Assembly (NCBI RefSeq): GCF_932274485.2
Contig: NC_065885.2
Span: forward strand, 30,331,062 to 30,395,061
Direction: 5' to 3'
DNA length: 64,000 nucleotides
Source: Patella vulgata
Taxonomy: Eukaryota > Mollusca > Gastropoda > Patellidae
Position 1 is the stretch's first letter, and each line of letters opens with the position of its first letter. Below the pieces are notes generated by a model that worked only from the letters and a program-made list of their open reading frames with translations, was not told the DNA's origin and made no database searches. A program made the translations under genes and the position numbers. Positions 46,988 through 55,779 of the stretch are shown one piece after another.

Positions 46988-47564
46988 TAGGTAGCAGTCT
47001 TCATACATTGACCAAATCGAGTCAGTGAGGTAGCGCCTTTCTACAAGCCATCGTTAGGAGATCACATTCCTCAGGACACACTTTATGTACCTGTTTCTGG
47101 ATATTTGGAGAAGTTTGAGCTTATATCATTAAGCATTTGTATCAAGATCATTAACATTAAGTGTGTGCTGTACTCGTTTAATTTAAACAATATAGAAATA
47201 TTAACAGCCATCAATAACCCTGTTTTAATTTATTTGTCCACGAACCTTCAAGAAACTATGCAAAGAAATGCACTTGTGCAATAGGTCAGCTGCAGATAAA
47301 CGAATTTAATCTTGCTTTAGCCTAGGAATAACTGATTATTTTAGAACAACATCAAGATTGTCACTGTGCACAAGAAAGCAGTAAAGAAATTGGTAAGAAT
47401 TATTTTAGTGATGCACTACCATTAAATTTGTTTCATAAAAATATGCTCACTTAAATAGTTTGATTTTCTTTGGAGTAAACCAACATGTTGGGATTTTAAT
47501 TGCAGGTTCAATGGATAGACTCTTACTTGTATACTTAGTACATTCGACCCCCAATTGGAGCTAC

Positions 47565-47795
47565 GGTAGCTAAGTAGGGCGCTAGCTCAGCTCACTCGGC
47601 TCACTAACCAGGAGGCCCCGAGTTATACCCCAGTGTTGTCCGGATGGGAGGACAAACCGAGGTTCTGTGTACACGTTGGCTGTTGAAATTCGACGAAAGA
47701 TACAGGTGCAAGGCATGAAGCATGCCAGTCCTCATTTACCCGGTTAATTAAGAACATGGGTAGGATTGTAAACCCCATTCCATGTCGTCCCCTTA
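47565..47795 (+). mobile_element. Family II SINE, degraded but with tRNA-like head
   Basis: ACGGTAGCTAAGTAGGGCGC (A-box region), CGAGTTATACCCC (degraded B box), GGTTCTGTGTACACGTTGGC and a tail AGGATTGTAAACCCCATTCC. Confidence 0.7.
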
Positions 47796-47929
47796 GATTA
47801 AGTTTCTAATTTTATTTCCAGGACACAATGGTATTTAAATAGTTTATTTATGCTTGATTCTAGCTGTGTGTATATCCGTAAATGGAAACCATGACGACAC
47901 CCGAAAGTCTTTCATCATTGGTAAATCAT

Positions 47930-48145
47930 CATCAGTGCCGGACTGGTGGGCCGAAGGGCCACCTGTCAGGTTATTGACCAAGGCCCACACAAGTACGCGC
48001 CGAAGGCGCAAGAGCGCCCGAGGAGGGTTTGGGATGGAGGGGGGGTCACCCCCCATGAAAATTTTGAAAATTGGCAACCGCAAACCCATTTTCCAAGCAT
48101 TTCAGACCAAAGCAGAAGAAGGCAAATTTTTTATTTCCTGATACA
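47930..48145. repeat. GC-rich repeat-like segment (CGCCGAAGGCGC, GGGGTCACCCCCC)
   Basis: An island of high GC inside AT-rich sequence, with small palindromes CGCCGAAGGCG and GGGGGGTCACCCCCC, followed by ATGAAAATTTTGAAAATTGG. It looks like a dispersed element by composition, but only one copy is in the window. A pyrimidine tract follows at 48197-48290. Confidence 0.4.
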
Positions 48146-48299
48146 ATTAGACAACAGAATGAGCTAAGAGCACTATCATAAGATGAATTTGAGAATTCTC
48201 CTCTCCTTCCTTCGTTCTTTTCTTTCCTCCCCCTCTCTTTTCCTTCTCTTTTTTTTATTTTTTCTTTCTCTTTTTTTCTTTTTTCTTTATAGGCTTAGG

Positions 48300-49182
48300 C
48301 CCACTTTTTTTAATGAGCTGTCACGGACATGCTATAAAGACAAAGAGGGTTTGCTTTTGAAGATTGTCAACGACAACCAAGAATCTCACAAAATGACGAT
48401 ATTGTGCCCTTTCTTCCTGTCAACGCTACCGGTGATCGACTGATTGTGGCTGGTATCCAATTTTCTCTGATTTCGGTTCTAAAAAGTTCGCATTTTGCAA
48501 CCGTATTTATGGTCCCAATTCCGCATTTAGCCCCGCATTAGCACGCTGAGACGCACCCCACACCCAAAGTGTCTAAGTTTTGTCTGCCTACCCTACTTCG
48601 GAGGATCCAGCACACCCCTGTATATGGTTATGGTAAATGTCATTTTTTTTTAGGTTACGTTAATATCACTGCACTGTGTGCTTCTGTTTATTTTTCTGAT
48701 TTGTAATGTCTGTGTTCGTTTAGTTATTTTATTAGTAATGTTGTTAAAGCTTCGACCAACCATTCTGTTTGTAAAACCCATTCTTATCAAATACCGACTT
48801 TACGTAGCTTTTACAAAAAATACAATACACTAGATTTTGATCGACCTGTTCGATTACTGAAAGAGGCAACTCTGGCAAGTATTGAAAGGCAAGTCAAAAA
48901 ATTGTTTCACTATTTGGCTATCAGTTGAATATGAATGTAAGACGTTCAAATTCTGTGTCACCATGTGTATTTGTTCAGGTGTATAGATAGATAAGAAAAT
49001 CTTATGTATCTAGATCACAGATAGAAAATTATTATTCCAAAAATATCCACATCAGTACTTTGCGTATGGAGAAAGGTCACCAGTAGAAGGTAACTTTAAA
49101 TGATATTTGTAATTTATGCATACTTATTAATGAAGCAGTTTTAATAGACAGATCATGTTCAAGGGTTATCATTTGTAATATC
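48300..49182. other. Region upstream of the first GH31 gene
   Basis: No exon recognised. The GH31 frame is preceded by TTATTCCAG at about 49251-49259, a plausible 3' splice site, so a non-coding first exon may lie in this stretch. Confidence 0.4.
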
Positions 49183-49269
49183 GTGTACAATCGTTCATTA
49201 TCAACAAAAAGAATGTGTATCCTGTATCACTCTCCAGATTACGAAATTTTATTATTCCAGTTGCTGGAG

Positions 49270-51255
49270 ATGTTGTACATGAGGCATGTTTTCTTCTTTC
49301 TGAATGCTTACCTGTTGGTGCTTGTCATCGCTACAGAAAAGTCTGATGTGCCTGGTCTAACAAGAGGTTCTAGATTGATTATAGGCGGTCATGATCGTGG
49401 ATTCAATGTTGGAAGAGCATCACTTACCGCTTCACCACATTCACTACGCTTAAACATATCTAACAGCAACAGGCAGAATGTTCTGTCCATGAATCTGGCA
49501 GACAGTGTTCTAGGGGGACTATTAACAGAAACACGTGGACATGACATTCACGGAGAGTACCTCTATCTAATTTGGTCCCAAGGGGGGTCTATGAAAATAA
49601 GTAATTTTAAGAGAGGCACATCAGATTGTTACAATGTTGAAGCAGATGTATCTGGATATCACTGTATTTTAATGGGTAATGACTACTGGTATGGTGGATC
49701 TGAAATGCGGAAGCAGTATTGGCCTATTAATACGGTTAATGTTCCCATGAGTCCATACATTTCCCATGATACCTTACAGACAATGTTTGGTTCTGTGACT
49801 GAGAGATATTTTCTATCATCAAATGGAGTGTCTGTTTGGGTGGATGAAGACCTTCCACTGTTTGCTAGCATTAACAACAATGGCGACAACAACATATGTC
49901 TCAATTTTAACAACACTGCTCCCTATTCTTATAAATCTTCATCTTTGAAACCTTTCCGGGTTGAAATTTGTTTGGATTCAGATATTAACCAAGTACATAA
50001 AAATGTTGCAGGGGCTCATTTTAAGAAACCAACTGGAATACCAAATGAGAATCTTTTCAGGCGCCCTATCTGGTCCACTTGGGCTCAATACAAAGTTAAT
50101 ATCAACCAATCCATTGTTTTAGATTTCCTGGACACGATTTTACAAAATAATTTTAGCATCGGTCAGTTAGAAATAGACGATGACTGGACCCCGAAATATG
50201 GGGATCTGAGATTTAACCACGTCACCTTTCCTGATCCATCTGACATGATTCGTAAAATACACAGCAAAAATCTCCCAGTTGCCTTATGGGTGCACCCCTT
50301 TCTGAATTCCGACTCTCAGGGATTTTCTTTAACATCAAGCAAAGGATATCTTGTGAAGGACCCTACGGGAACTAAACCAGCACTAACAAAGTGGTGGAAT
50401 GGTAAAAACACTGGGGTGATAGACTTCACAAATCCTAATGCTGTAGGGTGGTTTTTAAATGAACTTAATGAACTTAAAAAGATTGGAATAGATTCTTTTA
50501 AATTTGATGCAGGCGAGACAACGTATCTGCCGAATACTCCATACAAACTTCACAAAAATACTGGAAATCCTGATACTTTCGTTACTGCTTATGCCAGAGC
50601 TGCTGCCAGAAGTGATCTTCAAAACAGGCAAGAATATCGAACCGGTGTACAAACCCAGGATCTACCCTTGATGGTACGAATGATTGATAAATATTCAACA
50701 TGGGATTATGATGAAGGATTTAAAACCCTAATAACTTCCGCCCTGACCTTTGGTATTCTGGGTTATCCATTTGTATTACCAGATTATATCGGTGGCAATG
50801 GATACGATGGAAATATTCCTGATCCGGAACTCTATATCAGGTGGGTTCAAGCCAATGCTCTCATGCCAATAATGCAATTTTCTTACACGCCTTGGTTTTT
50901 CAAGAATGATACCGTTGTAAAAGTTACCCATGACATGATAGCTTTACATGAGCAATATGCTGATAAAATTATTGCTTTAGCAAAGGATTCAATTATAACA
51001 GGAGATCCTATTATTAGACCAATGTGGTGGATTGCACCTAATGATATATCAGCTTTAACATGTGATTCTCAGTTTATGTTAGGTAATGATGTTCTTGTAG
51101 CACCTGTACTAGATAAAGGTGTTACGGAAAGACAGATATACCTACCTGCTGGGGCCTGGAAAAATGAATTAACAGGTCAAATCATCAGCGGTCCTATTAC
51201 CTTCAATTATGCTGTTACTCTACAAGATCTACCAAGATTTACAAAGTTGGCTTAA
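49270..51255 (+). CDS. GH31 family glycosidase, MYORG-like, copy 1
   Basis: A single long exon encodes 661 residues from the chosen ATG. An acceptor-like TTATTCCAG sits just before it, and the ATG places a hydrophobic leader (VFFFLNAYLLVLVIA) at the N-terminus as signal peptide or signal anchor. GH31 enzymes cleave alpha-glycosidic bonds with a retaining mechanism, and human MYORG is an ER-lumen alpha-galactosidase (family knowledge). MYORG hallmarks present: WYGGSEM...YWPIN, FSIGQLEIDDDWTPKYGD, nucleophile D413 in FKFDAGE, proposed acid/base D473 in MVRMIDK, LGYPFVLPDYIGGN, and GDPIIRPMWWIAP. Length fits the family. The C-terminal third is nearly identical in DNA to the second copy. Substrate is not predictable. 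Confidence 0.92.
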   Translation: MLYMRHVFFFLNAYLLVLVIATEKSDVPGLTRGSRLIIGGHDRGFNVGRASLTASPHSLRLNISNSNRQNVLSMNLADSVLGGLLTETRGHDIHGEYLYLIWSQGGSMKISNFKRGTSDCYNVEADVSGYHCILMGNDYWYGGSEMRKQYWPINTVNVPMSPYISHDTLQTMFGSVTERYFLSSNGVSVWVDEDLPLFASINNNGDNNICLNFNNTAPYSYKSSSLKPFRVEICLDSDINQVHKNVAGAHFKKPTGIPNENLFRRPIWSTWAQYKVNINQSIVLDFLDTILQNNFSIGQLEIDDDWTPKYGDLRFNHVTFPDPSDMIRKIHSKNLPVALWVHPFLNSDSQGFSLTSSKGYLVKDPTGTKPALTKWWNGKNTGVIDFTNPNAVGWFLNELNELKKIGIDSFKFDAGETTYLPNTPYKLHKNTGNPDTFVTAYARAAARSDLQNRQEYRTGVQTQDLPLMVRMIDKYSTWDYDEGFKTLITSALTFGILGYPFVLPDYIGGNGYDGNIPDPELYIRWVQANALMPIMQFSYTPWFFKNDTVVKVTHDMIALHEQYADKIIALAKDSIITGDPIIRPMWWIAPNDISALTCDSQFMLGNDVLVAPVLDKGVTERQIYLPAGAWKNELTGQIISGPITFNYAVTLQDLPRFTKLA

Positions 51256-51259
51256 TAAA
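51254..51259 (+). terminator. Poly(A) signal overlapping the stop codon of GH31 copy 1
   Basis: The stop TAA (51253-51255) runs into AATAAA (51254-51259). A second AATAAA lies near 51294, which leaves a more usual 3' UTR. The second is the likelier functional site. Confidence 0.5.
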
Positions 51260-51299
51260 GATGTGTCGTTATTTTCAAAGAAACTAATTGATAAATAAA

Positions 51300-52150
51300 G
51301 TATTGTATTATTTAACATACCTATATTGTACACTCATTAAACGAAAGCAAACCTCGGATAATAGAAAGTGGACTTCTTGATTGGAATTATCACTTGAATA
51401 TATTTTCTGTGCTCTAATGTATCCCGGGTTGCATATCATGGTTAAAGATGCACTATGCAATTTCTAAATCTGCCTATTTAGACATTTATTCACATGACAA
51501 GCCCATAATCAACTCTCTAGACCATCGGATGGCTTAGACATTGAATGGAATGGATTAGACCATCCGCGCCATATAATCGTTTAGCTGTTTAGCTATCTTT
51601 TATGGGAATATAGGAACTATATGACAGCCTTATTCTTTTTTTAAATTTCCAAGCTTGACTTCTTTGAAATGCTTGATTCAACTAGTACACCAGCGACCCA
51701 CTAGTAAATTAAGGACAAAATTATCTCCCTTACTGTTCTGAAATACAAGGCCAATCTGCAAATTATTATGCGATAGTCCTATCTTTAACCTATCTTGAAT
51801 TCAGTTCAAGGATTAATCTATCAATTTGAATAAAGATAGAGTAAATGTTATAAACTAATGTGGAAAAGGGCAGCCTGTCAAGTTGTTGGTAGTATCAAAT
51901 CTATCAGTAAGTAAAAAGTTAGTCACAGTATTTTGTTTGCTATTCGGTAGTCATATTGCCTCATTCGAATGATAAATTTCATATAGTGATCGATGACATT
52001 ATGAATTAATTGTTTACCGTACTCCAAGTAGAAACTTAAAGACAGTGTGTAATGTAAATGTAGTGATGACATTATAGCATATCTATTACAAATGATATTA
52101 CTAAGCTATTGCCATTCCACAGGCCAACGTTTTTTTTATGAAGTCCTTGC
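51300..52150. other. Spacer between the GH31 genes
   Basis: AT-rich sequence with no exon recognised. A local imperfect repeat of ATCGGATGG and TGGATTAGACCATCCG lies near 51525-51570. Confidence 0.45.
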
Positions 52151-52159
52151 AGCTAGCAA

Positions 52160-52308
52160 GGGGAGGGGGGGGGGCGAATGGTTAGCACGTGCGCGCTGTA
52201 TCATAAGGCCTGTCATTGAGTCAACTGACATGGTTTCGAATGTTAGCCTCGAAATGACCTAGTTTGTGTCAAGTGGACGTTAAACCCTATTTCTCTCTCT
52301 CTCTCTCG
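52160..52308 (+). mobile_element. Family I SINE, internally deleted
   Basis: G-rich start, GGCGAATGGTTAGCACGTGC, ACTGACATGGTTTCGAATG, then directly GTTAGCCTCGAAATGACCTA, AAGTGGACGTTAAACCC and CT repeats. The central 100 bp is missing. Confidence 0.88.
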
Positions 52309-52827
52309 CTATGACATATGCAGGTTTTTCCAAGGTAAGGGGGGGGGGGGCACTATAGATTTAAAGGATTTAGATGACATTAAAGGGAGTATGAGGGATG
52401 GTCGACGTTGTCCATAACAACATCTCAACATTGGGATGTTAATCAACAAAAGTTTGCTAGCCATCTTAACTTTTCAAATGAGATATGGTTTAATTATGAT
52501 GTATATCATAGTAACATTATGCATCTCATTGTGTTAGACGAATGGCCGATTTTGGTGGATTTTGTATTCTAAATGAGAACCATTTGGTATATTCCCACAC
52601 ACTGTCACTGTGTTGCAATATCTCCACCTGTTACTTTAGATTTTTATACTACTCCGTATCTACCCCTTTTCTCGGTCAATGAATAATGATAGCGCCACAA
52701 CAAAGTGTTATTAAATTTACTAGGACTGTCAAATAACAGTAAACCATGTACAGGTTTTGCTGTGCCCCTGCTTTTAGCTTTTAATAGCATCTATGTTTTG
52801 ATTTTCCAGATTATTAAACATCTGAAA

Positions 52828-54774
52828 ATGAAAATGAACCTATTATTAACTAGTATAGTTTGGGGGATTTCGTTTACAATCGTAACAGAAGCATCAAGAT
52901 TTATTTTAAATGGGAGTCAGCTCAAGGTTGGGCGAGCAACACTGCATGTTTTACCAAATAATTTACTTTTAAAAGTTTCGAACAGTCTTCAACAAAATGT
53001 TTTGACGGTAAATCTCGGAGAAAATCTTCCTAGTGGAAAGCTAAAACATAACCATGAACAGGACTCTAACGATGACCACCTTCATATAAATTGGTCGAAT
53101 TCTGGGTCTCTCGAAATAACAAATGTCAAGGGAGGAACATCGGACTGTTACAATGTAAAGTGGCAAGGATCAGGTCATGACTGTATTTCGATGACTGGGG
53201 CTTATTGGTATGGTGGGTCTGAAATGCATTTTCAGTATTGGCCAATAAATACCGTCAACGTTTCACTTATTCCTTATGTGTCTCATGATACTACTTCAGG
53301 GCTGTTCGGTTCTGTTTTAGAAAGATACTTCTTGTCGTCAAAAGGTGTAGCAGTTTGGGCGAATGAAGATCTTCCATTATTCGCTAGTATCAACCACAAT
53401 GGCGACGATAAAATTTGTCTCAATTTTAACAACACTACTCCTTATACTTACGATCCGTCGTCTTTAAAACCTTTCGAATACGAAATTTGTACGGACTCGG
53501 ATATAAACGCCGTACACAAGAGTATGCGAAATATGCATTTTAAAAAACCTGCTGGAATACCAAACGAGAATTTGTTCAAACGTCCAATCTGGTCAACATG
53601 GGCTCAGTTCAAACATGAAATTAATCAATCTGTTGTTCTAAATTTCTTAGACACAATCATAAATAATAACTTCAGTATCGGTCAACTCGAAATTGATGAA
53701 GTTTGGACACCGAAATATGGGGATTTGATATTTAATAACGTAACATTTCCTGATCCAGTCGACATGATTCGCAGGATACATACCAGAAATATACCTGTAA
53801 CCTTGTGGATACCTCCATTCTTAAACTCCGATGCGGCAAGGTTTTCTATTGCAGCCAGCAAGGGTTACCTTGTAAAGGACCCCACGGGAACAAAACCAGC
53901 ACTAACGACATGGTGGGAAGGTATAAATGCGGGAGTAATAGATTTCACAAACCCTAGTGCTGCAGAATGGTTTTTAAGTGAGCTTTGGGGTCTTCAGGAA
54001 TTAGGTGTTGATTCTTTTAAATTTGATGGCGGAGAAACGACTTATCTTCCGCTAACGCCTTATAAACTTTTCAATAATGCTGGAAATCCTGATACCTACG
54101 TAACAGCTTATGCACGAACAATTGCTACCGCTGATAAGATGCTCAGACAAGAATACAGAACAGGGGTCCAAACTCAAGATCTTCCTCTAATGGTGCGAAT
54201 GATTGATAAAACGTCAACATGGGGATACGGACAAGGTTTCAAGACATTGATAACTACCGCGCTTACTTTCAGCATTTTCGGGTATCCATTCGTTCTTCCA
54301 GACTACATCGGTGGCAACGGGTATAATGGGGATATTCCGGATTCAGAACTTTACATCCGATGGGTTCAAGCCAATGCTCTCATGCCAATAATGCAATTTT
54401 CATACACTCCTTGGTTTTTCCAGAATGATACCGTAGTAAAGGTTACACGTGATATGATAGCTTTACATGAGCAATATGCTGATAAAATTATTGCTTTAGC
54501 AAAGGATTCAATTATAACAGGAGATCCTATCATAAGACCAATGTGGTGGATTGCACCTAATGATATACCTGCTTTAACATGTGATTCTCAATTTATGTTA
54601 GGTAACGATGTTCTTGTAGCACCTGTATTAGATAAAGGTGTTACAGAAAGGCAGATATACCTACCTGTTGGCACCTGGAAAGATGAGTTAACGGGTAAAA
54701 TGATTAACGGTCCTGTTACTCTAAATTATGCTGTTACTCTGGAGGATCTACCAAGATTTACAAAAGCAGATTAA
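52828..54774 (+). CDS. GH31 family glycosidase, MYORG-like, copy 2
   Basis: A single exon encodes 648 residues from MKMNLLLTSIVWGISFTIVT, a clear signal peptide or anchor. An ATTTTCCAG acceptor-like site lies about 20 bases upstream, as in copy 1, so the longer upstream open frame is not preferred. Motifs match copy 1: WYGGSEM...YWPIN, FSIGQLEIDEVWTPKYGD, nucleophile D400 in FKFDGGE, acid/base D460 in MVRMIDK, FGYPFVLPDYIGGN and GDPIIRPMWWIAP. It differs from copy 1 in DGGE for DAGE, and in WGYGQG for WDYDEG after the acid/base, where human MYORG has WGYDLG. Both genes are intact, so specificity may have split after duplication. A poly(A) signal AATAAA lies at 54808-54813. Confidence 0.92.
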   Translation: MKMNLLLTSIVWGISFTIVTEASRFILNGSQLKVGRATLHVLPNNLLLKVSNSLQQNVLTVNLGENLPSGKLKHNHEQDSNDDHLHINWSNSGSLEITNVKGGTSDCYNVKWQGSGHDCISMTGAYWYGGSEMHFQYWPINTVNVSLIPYVSHDTTSGLFGSVLERYFLSSKGVAVWANEDLPLFASINHNGDDKICLNFNNTTPYTYDPSSLKPFEYEICTDSDINAVHKSMRNMHFKKPAGIPNENLFKRPIWSTWAQFKHEINQSVVLNFLDTIINNNFSIGQLEIDEVWTPKYGDLIFNNVTFPDPVDMIRRIHTRNIPVTLWIPPFLNSDAARFSIAASKGYLVKDPTGTKPALTTWWEGINAGVIDFTNPSAAEWFLSELWGLQELGVDSFKFDGGETTYLPLTPYKLFNNAGNPDTYVTAYARTIATADKMLRQEYRTGVQTQDLPLMVRMIDKTSTWGYGQGFKTLITTALTFSIFGYPFVLPDYIGGNGYNGDIPDSELYIRWVQANALMPIMQFSYTPWFFQNDTVVKVTRDMIALHEQYADKIIALAKDSIITGDPIIRPMWWIAPNDIPALTCDSQFMLGNDVLVAPVLDKGVTERQIYLPVGTWKDELTGKMINGPVTLNYAVTLEDLPRFTKAD

Positions 54775-54807
54775 AATATCCGCATTCTGGTATTTAAATT
54801 AAATATG

Positions 54808-54813
54808 AATAAA
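54808..54813 (+). terminator. Poly(A) signal of GH31 copy 2
   Basis: AATAAA lies 33 bases after the stop codon, in AT-rich sequence. Confidence 0.6.
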
Positions 54814-55273
54814 ATATAAAAATTACAACAAACTTTCACTTTTTTTCAACAGGAATCGCTTGTTTATATATCAACACAAACACGAGTCTTAAATGTTTTC
54901 AATGAGAAGAGACTTGTGCTGAAAACTAGAGTGAAAATCAACACGTGAACGTACCAATATTTGTGTTGTTTTCTAACACGTTATCTTTAAGGGAATTCTT
55001 TGTTTTTACATGGGTTTTGGGTTTCCAAAAATCCTACTTTGAGAATAGACTGATTAGATTAAAACCTCGTTTATTGAGATGGGTTACATAATAATAATCC
55101 TTGATAATAGTTTCTATTGCGCTTTGAAATTAATGTGAATAAGCTTCGTTATAATATCGTCTTTAAATACACCCTGTGGTTTAACGTCCAAATAACACAA
55201 CCGGTATATGGTATATCGGTATTTTACTAATTTGAAGAAAACCCACAGCGTTGGGCAAGCAATCCTACTCATG

Positions 55274-55455
55274 AAATGAAATGGGGTTTAACGTCCTACT
55301 TTTCTGCACCAACCCGGACTAATAAAGACGTGCATACACCATGCAGTGTGCAATGAGGGATATTTTGTCCTGAATATTTTGCACATACTCTTAATCAAAT
55401 TCCAGCGGTCAATTAGTGTTTATTTACGTGCACAGCTACGTGTACACGGTAAGCT
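55274..55455 (-). mobile_element. Family II SINE, truncated
   Basis: GAAATGGGGTTTAACGTCCT, GGACTAATAAAGACGTGCAT, CATGCAGTGTGCAATGAGGG and TTTACGTGCACAGC follow the family II order on the minus strand. Head missing. Confidence 0.8.
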
Positions 55456-55507
55456 ACACTCCTTCACCTCTCATAGACGATAGAATCCTTTTCTCCACCC
55501 CCATGGA

Positions 55508-55766
55508 AATGAAATGAAATGGGGTTTAACGTCCTACGACACACTACAGTGTGCTATGAGGAACATTTATATTCGACATTATATCGAATTCCAACTGTCA
55601 AGGGAACTTTTACGTGCACGCCCTTGTCAAGCCCTCCGTCCTTCATCACTGGCAAGGGGGAACCACGCCGGAACATCTGGATGAACTTTCTTGGCCAATG
55701 CAGGGGTCGAACACCCGACCTCCAGGCTAGCGAGTCAGCGTCGTGCCCACTTAGCCACCGTGACAC
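55508..55766 (-). mobile_element. Family II SINE with tRNA-like head
   Basis: Tail complement GAAATGGGGTTTAACGTCCT, then TATATCGAATTCCAACTGTC, GGAACCACGCCGGAACATCT, GGGGTCGAACACCCGACC (B-box complement) and CCCACTTAGCCACC (A-box complement). A central part is deleted. It abuts the LINE relic. Confidence 0.88.
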
Positions 55767-55779
55767 AGCCAATGCACAG

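Noticed and set aside
49183-49269. Using the first ATG of the long GH31 frame (49183) as start
   Set aside because: An acceptor-like TTATTCCAG follows it, the extra residues are not hydrophobic or conserved, and the later ATG gives a normal signal sequence. Same reasoning for 52705 in copy 2.
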